Source of the DNA: Euleptes europaea
Lineage: Eukaryota; Chordata; Lepidosauria; Squamata; Sphaerodactylidae
Assembly (NCBI RefSeq): GCF_029931775.1
Contig: NC_079332.1
Span: 5,539,970 to 5,603,969 of the forward strand
Direction: 5' to 3'
DNA: 64,000 nt
Of this stretch, positions 20,311 through 31,702 are shown piece after piece; position 1 is the first letter of the stretch; every line of letters starts with the position of its first letter. Both the position numbers and the translations under genes were made by a program. Under the pieces are notes generated by a model, which worked only from the letters and a program-made list of their open reading frames with translations, had not been told where the DNA came from and did no database searches.

Positions 20311-21606
20311 CCAAAGTTAGGTTAAAATAATAAAATAAAATCATAAAAGTTGACGATTCCGGGAGGGATGATGTGAAGAAGAGGAGGAAAGATCTTCTAT
20401 GGGGAAAGGTTTTCAATCAGCCGTTTACAAATTCCACCAGACCGGAGGCAAAATTTGGCTACTTGAGTGGTTGTCTCCCAAGAGGAGTCTGCTAAGAGAA
20501 GGGAAACTTTAGCTTCTTCCAGCCTCCCAGGAAAGGATGACAATTTGGGGAGAATGTACTGCGATCTAACACTTCGTGGGTCAATCTTAAACTTTATAGC
20601 AGTACGATGTTACCTGCCTGGACCTGCTTACCTCTACCGCTGTCAAGAGCCATTGTCTGCCGCCCTTCAGGCCTCCCTTTTATGACACCACCTGGTTAAT
20701 TTCCTACCAGGTAAAGCCCGCCGATTTCAGGAAATGAAACAAAAGGAAACACACACCCCCCCAAAGTGAACATTCCAAGTTAGTTTGCCAGGAGGCTGCC
20801 AACAATCTGTCAGAGCGACGGCACGGGAAGGGAAAGAAAAGAAGCCAAATTAAAATGTACGCGCGAGGGCTGTGTCTGAATGGGTTTTTCTAGGAGGCAC
20901 GGCCCCCGTTCAGCACAGAGAAAGACCCCCGCTGTCAGAAGGGACCGAGGGATGGCACACACGGAGCTTAGGACCAGGCTCACCGTTACGGGAGGGCGTC
21001 CACAGAGCAGGGCCCCGAGCCTCTTTGGAGCGGCTTTGTTATCTGCAGACGGCGACGGCTCCCTCAATCATAACAGCGGCGATATTGACAACTGCGGGGG
21101 AAAATTGATAGTCTGGTCAGCATGCACTGCAGCAGGATTTGGGGAAGGGGGGGAGGCAGAGAGAGAGAGTGAGGGGGGCTGGAGTGCCGCGGGAGAGCGC
21201 ACGCTCAGCTCGCAGAAGGCCCCAGGTTCAAATAATCCCAGTTTAATCTCCCGTTCGGGTTGCAAAACATGGAAGAAGGCTTCTGGTCGAAACGTCGCCG
21301 CAGCCAAACCGGGCATCTCTTCTTCAGCTCAGTACAAGGCATATTTTTTACATTAAAAAGTTCTCGGCCCGAAGGGGCTGTCCTCTAGCTTTTACGGTGA
21401 CCCAATTACTAGGTAACGTGTTTCTATTTGGATAGGGAAAGAGTTCTTTTTGTGCATGTGAGTGCATGAGTACAGGCCAGGTCCACGCATTCACGGTTAT
21501 TATGTGAAGGATCCCACATCAAGAGGGGGATTCCACGTGCGAGCCATCCACACCGCAGATAGAACACTGCACTCCCCCCACATGCCATGTTTTCCAGTGG
21601 AGGGGG
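20311..21606. other. Unassigned stretch with CpG-richer block at 20800-21330
   Basis: No exon or repeat recognised. The CpG-richer block, with GGGGCCCCGAGCC and ATAACAGCGGCGATATTG, is a possible regulatory region. Confidence 0.3.
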
Positions 21607-21916
21607 GGAAGAAGAAGGAGAAGAGTTGGTTTTTATATGCTGACTTTCTCTACCACCTAAGGGAGACTCAAACCAGCTTACACTCACCTCCCCTTCCCAC
21701 AACAGGCACCCTGTGAGGTAGGTGAGACGGAGAGAGCTGTGACTAGCCCAAGGTCACCCAGCTGGCTTCATGTGGAGGAGTGGGGAAACCAACCCGGTTC
21801 ACCAGATTAGCCTCCGCCGCTCATGTGGAGGAGAGGGGAATCAAACCCAGTTCTCCAGATCAGAGTCCACCGCTCCAAACCACTGCTCTTAACCACTACA
21901 CCAAGCTGGCTCTCTC
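21607..21916 (-). mobile_element. Sauria-type SINE
   Basis: Antisense full-length copy ending ACTACACCAAGCTGGCTCTC. Confidence 0.9.
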
Positions 21917-22152
21917 AGGGATGGCTCTTGAATTCACCTCCATCCCCAACAGCCAGCGTCTGAAATGCGCAAACCTGCTCCATTGAGAAAAGGTTGTATC
22001 GGGCACTGCGAGATAACACGAAAGCTGTCTCTGCAGAGATTTGCTCAGCAACGGCCCCTTCCCGCATTCAAATTGTCCCCCAAAGCTGCGGTTCTCAACA
22101 AGATGCATCCACGACCCAGGCCAGGGTGCCTAGTCGTGAAGCCACAGGGTGG

Positions 22153-22300
22153 ATCAAGGAACATATAAAGCTGCTTCCTGCTGAGTCAGACTATTCAGTC
22201 CACCTAGTTCAGTGTTGCCTGCTCGGACTGGCAGCCGCTCGAAAGGGACTCGGGCGAAGAGGAAGGTTTTTCACAACGCCCGCTGCTCCCACGTGCGTGT
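22153..22300 (-). mobile_element. Old tRNA SINE body fragment
   Basis: AAAGCTGCTTCCTGCTGAGTCAGAC through GACTGGCAGCCGCTC resembles the antisense tail of the tRNA-Ala SINE but is strongly diverged. Confidence 0.5.
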
Positions 22301-23344
22301 GCAGAGGTAGTCCTTTGGGGTTTCCTACCAAGAGTGTGCAAGGGAGAAAGGAACGTTCCACGCCACTGTCTACACATCCCGGGTACGCAGAGATCAGTTG
22401 TGGGGTGGGTGGGGGGGGGACGCAAACCGGCTAGCTGTACTAAGCCAGCTCTCCTCTGCAGTGGTACGTGCATCCCTGCATCTCATCTCTGTTACTAAGC
22501 AAGGTTAGCAACGGATGGATACAGGGAAACTTCACTAAGTGCTAGTTGACAATTCTCCTGCAGAGAGAGAAAGAGAGAGAGAAACCTTAGCTGACTGTCA
22601 CTTCCTGGAGGTTCAAGGATCAGGGTGTCCCTCCCCCCTTTTCCAAGAACTAATAACCCTCCCCAAGTCCAAGAGACCTTTGGCAATATCCTTGGAGAAA
22701 GGAGGTAACGTGGCCACCCCACCCCCCAGCCACCCAAAGGCTTATCTCGTTCCGCAAGCCTGCAGCGTCCTCATGCTTAACCCTGGCCCTTACACATCAC
22801 TTCCCACAATTATCGCTGCTTGCCATCGGGCTGGTCCCATGCCAACTTCTTGAGGGAAGGAGGCGTGTTCCCGCACCACCGCGGTTATTTCCCCTAACAA
22901 GTCGGTGCCTCCGTTTGGGACTAAATCCCCCCCCCCCGAGAGGATCTTCTTTGCACACGTGTGTTTGCAAGCTGCAACCCGCCGCAATGAAGATGCCGTT
23001 AAAAAAATAAATTAAAACTTTTTTAAAAAAAACAACAACACCCGAGACCCGCTTTGATTTTTGAGACTCAAGGTAGCGGGGGCGGAAAAGCAGCCTTTGA
23101 GCCGACGATTTCTATCTCACATTTTAATTAGTGCCGCGACGAGGCGGAGGTGCACATTTTTCTTTCCCTTGCTCGATATCTTCTGATATGGCACATGATC
23201 ACACACTTGAATTAATGTATCTGGAGGGGTAAACAAGACGGGATACGCTCGTGCCAAAAAGGGAGGGGGGAGAGGAGTCCGAAACAAACCAAAAAATGCA
23301 GATTTTATTGCCTCCACTTTGAAAGTGCCTCAACTAAAGAGCCC
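22301..23344. other. Unassigned stretch, candidate conserved block at 23040-23330
   Basis: No gene seen. 23090-23230 contains TTTTAATTAGTGCCGCGAC and ATGATCACACACTTGAATTAATG, with homeodomain-type cores in non-repetitive context. Confidence 0.3.
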
Positions 23345-23990
23345 ATAAGAACGCGACAACATAAGAAAAGCCCTGCTGGATCCGAATGAGGCCCATCGAG
23401 TCCATCAGTCTTTTCACACAGTGGCCAACCAGGTGCCTCTAGAAAGCCCCCAAACAAGACCACTGCCTGTGTTCGGAGGGATGGAGAGAAGGAAGGAACA
23501 GCCCTGCTGGATCAGACCAAGGCCCATCAAGTCCACCAGGTGCCTCTAGGAAGCCCCCAAACAAGACGACTGCAGAAGCTTGAGAAGGTCCAGGTGGTGG
23601 TGGCTGCCAACTTGGAAGGCTTGAAGAGGGGAGTGGACATGTTCATGGAGGAGAGGGCTATCCATGGCTACTAGTCAAAATGGATAGTAGTCATGATGCA
23701 GACCAGTTATCTCCAGGATCACAGAAGCACGCCTATTATAGCAGGAGCTGTGGAAAACAGGCAGGGCGATGCTGCTGCAGTCGTCTTGTTTGGGGGCTTC
23801 CTAGAGGCGCCTGGTTGGCCACGGTGCAAACAGACTGCTGGACTTGATGGGCCTCATTCGGATCCAGAAGGGCTTTTCTCCCTGCCCCAGGATGTGGTGA
23901 TGGCTGCCAACCTGGAAGGCTTGAAGAGGGGAGTGGACATGTTCATGGAGGAGAGGGCTATCCATGGCTACTAGTCAAAAAGAATACTAG
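23345..23990. mobile_element. CR1 TTCTTATG subfamily: antisense and sense copies forming an inverted cluster
   Basis: 23345-23475 and 23496-23575 are antisense tails; 23590-23880 and 23890-23990 are sense pieces of the same subfamily. The block 'ggcttgaagaggggagtgga' through 'catggctactagtcaaaa' occurs twice in direct orientation (about 23617 and 23920), and GGTTGGCCAC faces its complement GTGGCCAACC. Confidence 0.75.
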
Positions 23991-24024
23991 TCATGAGGCA
24001 TTGTGTGTTATATAGCTTTCTTGC

Positions 24025-24110
24025 AGGAGAGCAATTCTCACTGAGTAACCATCTTACAATCCTGAGTTCCCATGAACGGTTTGAAAACCACTGCTGTACA
24101 TATGCATGTG
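24025..24110 (-). mobile_element. Possible hAT terminus
   Basis: The complement of CAGTGGTTTTCAAACCG-type sequence, a common hAT end, is present. Only one end was identified. Confidence 0.35.
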
Positions 24111-24859
24111 CATAACATATACATGCCTACTACGCACACACTACTAGTGTACCTAGTAGGAAAAATAGAAAACCTGGGGTGGGAGGCTATGTGTTATGCT
24201 TTTTGAACATTAAGTGAGTTTAAAACCAAATGAGATTTGATTAACAATGGCATAACAACAGCTAACGTTTTATTACTTTAGGCGCAATGTTTAAAATCCT
24301 CCGTCCTCTTCCCTGAATGAAAAAATCACCGCTGAGAGTATGAAACAAGATTTATAATGGGAGTTGTTTTTTTCTGGCCGGCGCCAAACTCACTTAAGTC
24401 TGACGGGTAATGGGGATGTTTATCTCTTGGAAAGTTATCGATTCTATCGACACGTTCTGCGATGAAAGGGATTAGTGTGTTTCGCTCTCCTGCGGCTGGC
24501 TGAACGTCGGCCAAGGCTTGGTTGCTTTGGGTTTCTAGGATCGAGAGGCATGAAGGCGGCTTGACGGAACATGGGTAAAATGCTCTCGGTCTTACCGTCT
24601 GAGTTCCCCGCAAACCCTCAGGAGTTCATTTTCAAATGCATTTGCTGGCACAGATCCCAACCCAGCACAGAATTTAGCCCATGTAAACCCTATACCGGGG
24701 GTCCCCATAGGCAATATGCCGGGGACCTCTGCCCAACGCTACAAACGTATATCAGTTTTACACACATTTAACTATCAAGGCTTCCTCCAAAGTTCCTTCA
24801 GGCTTCCAGTTTGGTGAAGGAGGCTGAAAATTCTGTTTAAGTGTTCCACCATCCTTTCT
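24111..24859. other. Unassigned stretch, candidate conserved block at 24220-24620
   Basis: No gene seen. AT-rich, non-repetitive, with TTGATTAACAATGGCATAAC and GTTTTATTACTTTAGG; candidate regulatory sequence on composition only. Confidence 0.3.
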
Positions 24860-25177
24860 GAGGAGGAGGAGGAGGAGGAGAGTTGGTTTTTAAATGCCGA
24901 CTTTCTCTACCACTTAAGGAAGACTCCAACCGGCTTACAATCACCTTCCCTTCCCCTCCCCACAACAGACACCCTGTGAGGTAGGTGGGGCTGAGGGAGC
25001 TCTGAGAGAGCTGTGCCTAGCCCAAGGTCACCCAGCTGGCTTCATGGGTAGGGGTGGGGAAACAAATCCAGCTCACCAGATTAGCCTCCGCCGCTCATGT
25101 GGAGGAGTGGGGAATCCAACCCGGTTCTCCAGATCAGAGTCCTCCGCTCCAAACCACGGCTCTTAACCACGACTCAG
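24860..25177 (-). mobile_element. Sauria-type SINE
   Basis: Antisense copy, starting with an expanded (GAG)n tail and ending ACCACGGCTCTTAACCACGAC. Confidence 0.9.
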
Positions 25178-25593
25178 CGTGGGAGCTACACTTCCCAGTG
25201 TGCCTTGTGGAAAGGAAATGACTACTAAACCTGTAATGTTGTTGGACCTGGGCAACAACAGTAGAACTCACTGACCAGCCAATTTACTGGCATTGTGCAT
25301 TGAAACTGTGAAGAATGTCTCATGCACCATAACATACAATAGGGTTTGTTTTTAATATCAACACACCTGCCTGGACTATGCAAGAAGAACCTGCTTGCCT
25401 CCAATCTATAAAAGAAGCCCCAGCGTGGTCGCCTGGAGGTAATTCACATTCACCAAAGGCGAGCGACAGTTTACAAACCACACACACACACACACACCCT
25501 TTTGTGCTCTATGGACATTTCCCAGTTGCATTAATTGACATGTAGGAAAGTGTAGGAAGGCTTGCTCTAGAGATGATCACCGTTTGTGTGATT
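25178..25593. other. Unassigned stretch
   Basis: Has a (CA)n run near 25480; nothing else recognised. Confidence 0.3.
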
Positions 25594-25790
25594 TCATAGA
25601 ATCATAGAGTTGGAAGGGACCACCAGGCTCATCTAGTCCAACCCCCTGCACAATGCAGGAAACTCACAACTACCTCCCCCACACACACCCAGTGCCCAGA
25701 AGATGGCCAAGATGCCCCCCCTCCCATGAACTGCCCAAGTTCATAGAATCAGCATTGCTGACAGATGGCCATCTAGCCTCATTTTAAAAA
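25594..25790 (-). mobile_element. CR1-type LINE, 3' end
   Basis: Antisense tail copy: TCATAGAATCATAGAGTTGG through AGATGGCCATCTAGCCTC. Confidence 0.88.
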
Positions 25791-28015
25791 AACACACGCA
25801 ACTTTTCTGCATAGAAGTAGCGGATGCCATGTTTGCTCTTCATTCATTGGGCAGCAGATATTTCTCAGTGTTACTATTTAGCTAGATGGCTGGAGCCAAA
25901 TAGGATCACAAGAGGTGCTTCAGAGGGATCCCACAGTTTCCATGCACAGTTAAAAATTCAGTTGGCATTTGCCTCATCCAAGGGGAGGCAGACAAAAAAA
26001 ATCTTTGAATCCCTCATTATCAAAACTGATTTTCCATGCGGGATTTGGGGTGTGTGTGTGGGAGGAGGCAGAACACACAGAATCACCTCTGGACGCTGGC
26101 CTTTACGAATCCAGAACAAGCAAACAATCTGCAAAATGGGTGTTTCGTAGAGATGGCTGGAATGCCCATTCAAGCCAGAGAAGAAAAATAAGGAATCCTC
26201 AAATGCAGGCTGGTCTTTTGAGAGGAGAAATGCCTTGAGAAGGACTCCGGAGGTTCTAATTCATCTAATTTATCAGTGAAGTGGGGGTGGGTGGGAGCAT
26301 TATATTAATTCAGGGGGTTGCAGTATGTACTACACGGGCAGAAATATGCTTGCAAAACACATCACGGCACTGCAGTTTTGCAGATTCCAACTGGGATTAA
26401 GATTTTTTCCCCAAGGCAATCCAAGGGCGTTTTAAAATAACCTACTTGGCACCCCTATTTCTTCCTTCCTAGCTGTCCTTTAAAACCATCCCAATAACGC
26501 CGTTTCCCCCACTTAAACCTGGTTCCATATTACCTTTTTTAAAAACTGTGCCTGCAGCCTAATCCCATTTTATATCTGTATGTCTTTTACAAGGGCATAA
26601 AGAAAAGATCCTAGAATATTTTGTGGGTCCATTCACACACACGTATATGTGTGCGTACATTAAATTTTACCTACCAGATCTCTCTCTTCCACCTTGTATA
26701 TTTTAGTGCCATCTATTCAAATTAATTCCACTAATGGAGCCGCTGGTCGCGTGCTGGGCATTTCAATTAAAGGGTTCGTAATATTTTATAAACCGACCTG
26801 CAACTCTGCAGGGGGGGGAATTGCCTCGTGCGGGGGGGGGCATAGAGGGGGGAGAAGCTACTTTTTTTGTCAATAAAAAACAACCACCACCAAGTAAGAG
26901 TACCACAACCCCTAGAAAATTAATCATGCGTCGGTGTAAAAGGCGTTTCAATCTCCCTGCAAATTAAAACACAAGCAAACAGAGGTTTACCTTTGATGCA
27001 TGCACCCTAAACATTTTTCAACAATGGGAAAGATATTGAAAACAAAAGGAAGAGAGGGGGGAAATAGCAGCAAACATTTTTTTTATATTTCAGAGAACGG
27101 GACACTAGCTTTTCAAAAGATACCGAAGATTTATTGTATTGGCTGTCGCAAAATCTTAAATGTTAAAAGCTTCTTTTTGGCACAGGACAAGCCAGAGCTG
27201 TAAGAAAGATGGACAGCATCAAAAACTGATTCATACTGTGCCAAAATCAAGCATCTATCCTCAACCACGCCTCTAACAGAAAAGCAGAAAACCACGAAGC
27301 CCGTTTAGCAGTTTTTGCATCGCCACCTTTTTCCTTTAATAAAATAAAATAAAACCCCTTCTCGAAGCAGAGAAGACCCCCGTTGGAGGCGGTTGTCCTT
27401 CCACGACCTTGGGAAAGGGGGGGAGAAAGAAAGGCGAAGCGCTCTTACCCATAAGAGATCAGATTTTTGCAACCCCGGAGAGAGAGGGAGAGAGAGAGAA
27501 AGGGAAGAGGGAAGAGGCAAAGGGGGCCACCCCATTAGGAAATTGGCTAGAGACACTAAGAGAGAAGCAGGCAAGAGAAAGGCTGCATCAAAGGAAGGGT
27601 CCCATCAGAGGGGGCTGCAGCCATCGCGGTCTTATTTTAGACTCGCCTCTCCCCCCCACCGCCGCATCCACAAAAAAGGCACACACACACCCCCGCTTCT
27701 TTTTTTCACAGGCGGATGGCATCTCCCGCTGTCAGTCCATGTGGCCGCAGCCTGTCTCCTTAGCCCTCTGAGCTTGCCAGCCGGGCTGTGAGCGGAAAGC
27801 CAATTCAAGGGCGGGCGAGGGAGGCTGTTCCCAGCGAAAAGCCTCCCTCCCGCCTTCCATCCCTCCCTCCCTATGAACCACATCAAATCTGAGCCTCCTG
27901 GCAAGGGCTCTGCAAAGCTCTTGAGTAAACAGTCCCTCCCTCCCTCTGTACTGAGGGTTTTTTTTTAAAGGGGGGGTGCAGGGGAAATCCAGCAGAGCTC
28001 CACAGGTGACGAGGG
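25791..28015. other. 2.2-kb repeat-poor stretch with candidate conserved blocks
   Basis: No gene recognised. 26640-27200 is AT-rich with TTCAAATTAATTCCACTAAT and GGCATTTCAATTAAAGGG. 27470-27520 is a GA-rich simple tract. The long open frames over it are low in complexity and not convincing. This is among the longest stretches free of SINE and LINE copies in the window. Confidence 0.35.
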
Positions 28016-28017
28016 GG

Positions 28018-28220
28018 AGAGGCCCTGGCTCAGTGGCAGAGCATCTGCTTGGCGTGCAGAAGGGTCCCAGGTTCAATCCCCGGCCTCTCCAGTTAAAGAA
28101 TTCCTGTACTAGGTGGTGGGAAAGATCTGACTAAAGATCTGACTTAGACGCCGGTCTGAGTAGACAAGGCTGACCTTGATGGAGCGATGGTCTGATTCAG
28201 TAGAAGGCAGCTTCATGCAT
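28018..28220 (+). mobile_element. tRNA-Ala-derived SINE
   Basis: Sense copy, GCCCTGGCTCAGTGGCAGAGC through GAAGGCAGCTTCATGC. Confidence 0.88.
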
Positions 28221-28226
28221 AATTGT

Positions 28227-28489
28227 GGGGAGGGGCCATGGCTCAGTGGCAGAGCATCTGCTTAGCATGCAGAAGGGTCCCAGGTTCAATCCCCAGCATC
28301 TCCAGTTAAAAGGACTAGGGAAGTAGGTGGTGTGAAAGACCTCTGCCTGAGACAGGCAGCGGTTCTCCAGGGTCTCAGGCAGATCACCTCCTTGCCTAGT
28401 CCCTTTAACTGGAGATGCCGGGGATTGAACCTGGGGCCTTCTGCATGCCAAGCAGATGCTCTGCCTCTGAGCCACGTCCCAGATTTTTG
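28227..28489. mobile_element. Inverted pair of tRNA-Ala SINE heads
   Basis: Sense head 28227-28352 is followed within a few bases by an antisense head 28356-28489. The two ~125-bp arms pair over nearly their whole length (GGCTCAGTGGCAGAGC against GCTCTGCCTCTGAGCC, and so on), giving a potential long hairpin. Confidence 0.88.
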
Positions 28490-28490
28490 G

Positions 28491-28697
28491 GGAGGGACTT
28501 TGGCTTATTGGTAAAGCGTGCATTTGGACCATGGAAGGGCCCAGGTTCAAGTCCCACCATCTCCCACTAAAAGGACCAAGCGGTAGCTCATGTGAGAGAC
28601 CTCTACCAAAGACCCTGGAGAGCCGCTGTCAGTCTGAGTAGGCGATACTGACCTTGATAGACCAAGGGTTCGATTCAAGGCGAGGCAGCTTCATGGA
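28491..28697 (+). mobile_element. tRNA-derived SINE, diverged subfamily
   Basis: Same layout as the tRNA-Ala SINE, but the head reads TTGGCTTATTGGTAAAGCGTGCATTTGGACC, so the anticodon arm differs. Confidence 0.7.
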
Positions 28698-29573
28698 CTC
28701 CCCGCCCCCCCCCCAATTTATTATTCCAACCTTTAGGCCAAAACGAAAGCCTATCCCAGTGGAGCTTATGAACATGCACCATAAAGCACGTTAAAAATTA
28801 CAACCGTCAGCCACTTAAAATAATTTTTAGCCCATGAATCATTTGTCTTTTAACCAATCTATTGCGTCGAAATAAGAACTTGCATATTACTCAAGCCTTT
28901 GTTTAGGTGGCTCTTGGAGATACGGAAACTAGTGTGGGAGATTACTTCCCATTTAATAAGCAAAGCTATCGCTCACTGCTGAAAGCAAGAGGTCATCGTT
29001 AATATTTTCTCTCTCCCTCTCTGTGGCGGTAACACGCTGGCACCAAAACGGCCTAGGAAATAAACAAGTACCCTTGTCGTGAAGCCCCGGTGCTTAAAAC
29101 TGGCCAGCGCCAATTAAAAAACAGCCTCCGCTTTTTAATCAGCCGGAGCTTTAATTGATTAATCGACCAATTAGAGCTCGCAACCATAATTAAAACCAAC
29201 TTCAAAAACACAACAGCCACTATAAAACAATAGGATCAAAATAGGATCGTGGCAAAGGGAACAGCCGTGGAATAACTGTTACCCCTCAGCTATATGGACG
29301 CACTACCCCAAAGGCCTTCTTAGGTGGATGGCTTCTTGAATCTTAAGTGAGAGAGTGTGCCCGGCAGGCCTCCCCAGGGAGAGACTTTTATGAGGAGGGT
29401 GCCACCACCAAGAAAGCCCTGATCACTCCTGCCACAAGTCCAATTTCAGGAGGCAAAAGTTGCCGGAACAATGTCTGACCTATTCGTCTGAGATTTATCA
29501 GCACCCCTTGGATGCGATCAGAACCTGGCAAGTCACAGGAAAAGCCTAGACGAACCTGCAAACTTTGCCTTCT
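28698..29573. promoter_or_regulatory. Candidate conserved noncoding element rich in homeodomain cores
   Basis: About 870 bp without repeats. 29110-29200 packs roughly seven TAAT/ATTA cores (CAATTAAAA, TTTTAATC, TTTAATTGATTAATCG, CCAATTAG, ATAATTAAAA), and CTCCG and CGGAG form a small hairpin between them. Homeodomain proteins bind TAATTA-type sites. Enhancer function is inference. Confidence 0.4.
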
Positions 29574-29672
29574 GAAGTTGCCATTTCCTCCAGGGGAACT
29601 GATCTCTGACATCTGGAGATCAGTTGCAATCCCAGGAGATCTCCGGCCACCACCTGGAGGTTGGCGACCCAT
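29574..29672 (+). mobile_element. hAT-like MITE, right half
   Basis: GAAGTTGCCATTTCCTCCAGG through ACCTGGAGGTTGGCGACCC, matching the right half of 35303-35507. Confidence 0.75.
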
Positions 29673-29758
29673 GGCCTCTCCGTAGGCTGAGTACTTGCAT
29701 CCGATACAAACTATAATCCCCAGCCGGTCTTTTTCTCTGTTCTGGGTTCCAAGCCTTG

Positions 29759-30061
29759 ACAGCCAGCATGGTGTGGTGGTTAAGAACAGTGGTTTGGAGC
29801 AGTGGAGTCTGATCTGGAGAACCGGGTTTGATTCCCCACTCCTCCACATGAGCGGCGGAGGCTAATCTGGTGAACTGGGTTGGTTTCCCCACTCCTACAC
29901 ACGAAGCCAGCTGGGTGACCTTGGGCTAGTCACACTCTCTCAGCCTCACCTACCTCACAGGGTGTCTGTTGTGGGGAGGGGAAGGGAAGGTGACTGTAAG
30001 CCGGTTTGATTCTGCCTTAAGTGGTAGAGAAAGTCAACATATAAAAACCAACTATTCTTCA
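29759..30061 (+). mobile_element. Sauria-type SINE
   Basis: Full-length sense copy, ACAGCCAGCATGGTGTGG to AAAACCAACTATTCTTC. Confidence 0.9.
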
Positions 30062-30875
30062 TTATAATCCTTCATAATTACTAAAGGCGGTGAGGAGAAA
30101 ACTGCTTTCACATCAGGTCGGCTGCTGGAACTGCCCTTGCCGTTCCCCCCCACTCCTCTCAGTTCCAAAATTGTCAACGCAGCTTCCTTTTCCATGAGCT
30201 TAGCATCCTTTGGCATGCGAGAGGGGCCAGCTGAGCGTTGCCTGGCATTTCAAATTAAGCTCTGGAGCATATTAACTTTATGGCTTTATACGTCCCCCGC
30301 ACACACACACACACCGTATTTACTGTGTCCCTTTTCAGCTAAACTCTTCTCAAGATGCTCGACGCTCTGGAAATACTTTCCGCCTCAACGAGACGGGCCC
30401 ATCGGTATAATTCCCTACAAGCGAAGGACCCAAAACAGTGGAAAGCATTCCCTTCGGCGGGAGAAAGTAAAAGAGTGTGCAGTTGGCTTGGGGGGACTTC
30501 CCCGACGCATTGCTCAGCTTCATGCAGGAGACAGAGGTCTCATTTCTCAAGAAGGACCGGTAGAACTTGCCCAGACCAGTCCGCTTACGAAACAGGCGTG
30601 CCAAAACCCAAAAAATGTATCTGGAGATGCTTGCGTCTAGAAAACCGATATGGTGGGTTTGGGTTGGGTTTCTTTTCCTCCGTCCAAGCCGCTGTCTACC
30701 CCACAACGAAAGGGAAAGGTGTCAAATTGTTCCTTGATGAGTGTACTAGGCACAGAAAAATAACGCGCCAGGGAAAATCGTTGGAGGGACTCTTCTCTCT
30801 GACATAGTAGCGTTGTTGTTTTTGTCTTTACATACAAGGACGTCTTCTTTTTTAATCTATGATCTCTCTGGCTGA
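30062..30875. other. Unassigned stretch
   Basis: Contains (CA)n near 30300. Long chance frames, but no recognisable protein. Confidence 0.3.
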
Positions 30876-31084
30876 AGCCTGACCTGGATGGCCCAGGCTA
30901 GCCCAATCTCATCAGCTCTTGGAAGCTAAGCAGGGTCAGCCCTGGTTAGGGCTTGGATGGGAGACCACCGAGGAAGTCCAGGGTCGCTAGGCAGAGGCAG
31001 GCAATGGCAAACCCACCTTGCCTTGAAAACCCCATGGGGTTGCCATAAATTGGCTGTGACTTGACGGCGCTTTACCCACACACA
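30876..31084 (+). mobile_element. 5S rRNA-derived SINE
   Basis: The 5S part keeps the internal promoter elements AGCTAAGCAGGGTC (box A) and TTGGATGGGAGACCACC (box C region). The tail runs GGCAATGGCAAACCCACC, TTGCCTTGAAAACCC, TTGGCTGTGACTTGACGGCG. Confidence 0.88.
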
Positions 31085-31433
31085 CTTTGGAAAACAAGGA
31101 TGCTCTTGGGATCAAACGCAGCTCAGGAGGGAAAGCCTTCTCCCACAGGGCAGAGCGATTAGGTGGCAGGCCTTCCGACTCTCCAAATAAATACACACCT
31201 ATAATTTCCCTAATCAGTCCTTCGGGGGGAAGGGCATTATTCCCAGTCCTGCCGCTATTAGGGACTCATTTACGTGAACATTTCAAAGAAATTTGATTCT
31301 TAAGGTGATGAACACGACAAAATTGACGGATCTCCCAACTTGATCCCTGCCGATGCCTCACTTCCAGAGAGGGGTCTCTACGGAGATCCTACTGCAACCC
31401 AAACAGCCAAGAGTCTCTTAGCCTCTTAAAGTC
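31085..31433. other. Unassigned stretch
   Basis: Nothing recognised. Confidence 0.3.
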
Positions 31434-31702
31434 TAGTTACTCCAGTCCAAGCCCGTTCATTTCAAATGGGCTGAGACTGAAGCAACTCTGTATAGCAGGG
31501 GTGTCGAACTGAATTGTTACGAGGGCAGGATATGACATAAATGCCACTTGGTCGGGCCGGGCCATGCCTTGCCAGCCCAGATCGAGAGTGTGGGGCGGCG
31601 GCTGCCTCAGCTGCCTCGCGGGCCGGATAAGAGGTCTCGAGGGGCCGAATCCGGCCCCCGGGCCTTATGTTTGACACCCCTGCTGTATAGGATTGCACTG
31701 GA
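31434..31702. repeat. Palindromic repeat carrying a hAT MITE
   Basis: ACTCCAGTCCAAGCCC and GGGCTGAGACTGAAGC are the arms of the repeat seen at 19845. The MITE 31496-31682 inserted in its right flank (CTGTATAG), duplicating that octamer. Confidence 0.6.
31496..31682 (+). mobile_element. hAT MITE with perfect 8-bp target duplication
   Basis: Terminal inverted repeats CAGGGGTGTCGAAC and GTTTGACACCCCTG (one mismatch), 187 bp, CpG-rich interior (CCGGCCCCCGGGCC), flanked by CTGTATAG at 31488-31495 and 31683-31690. An 8-bp duplication and CAGGGG termini are hAT hallmarks. Non-coding. Confidence 0.93.
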
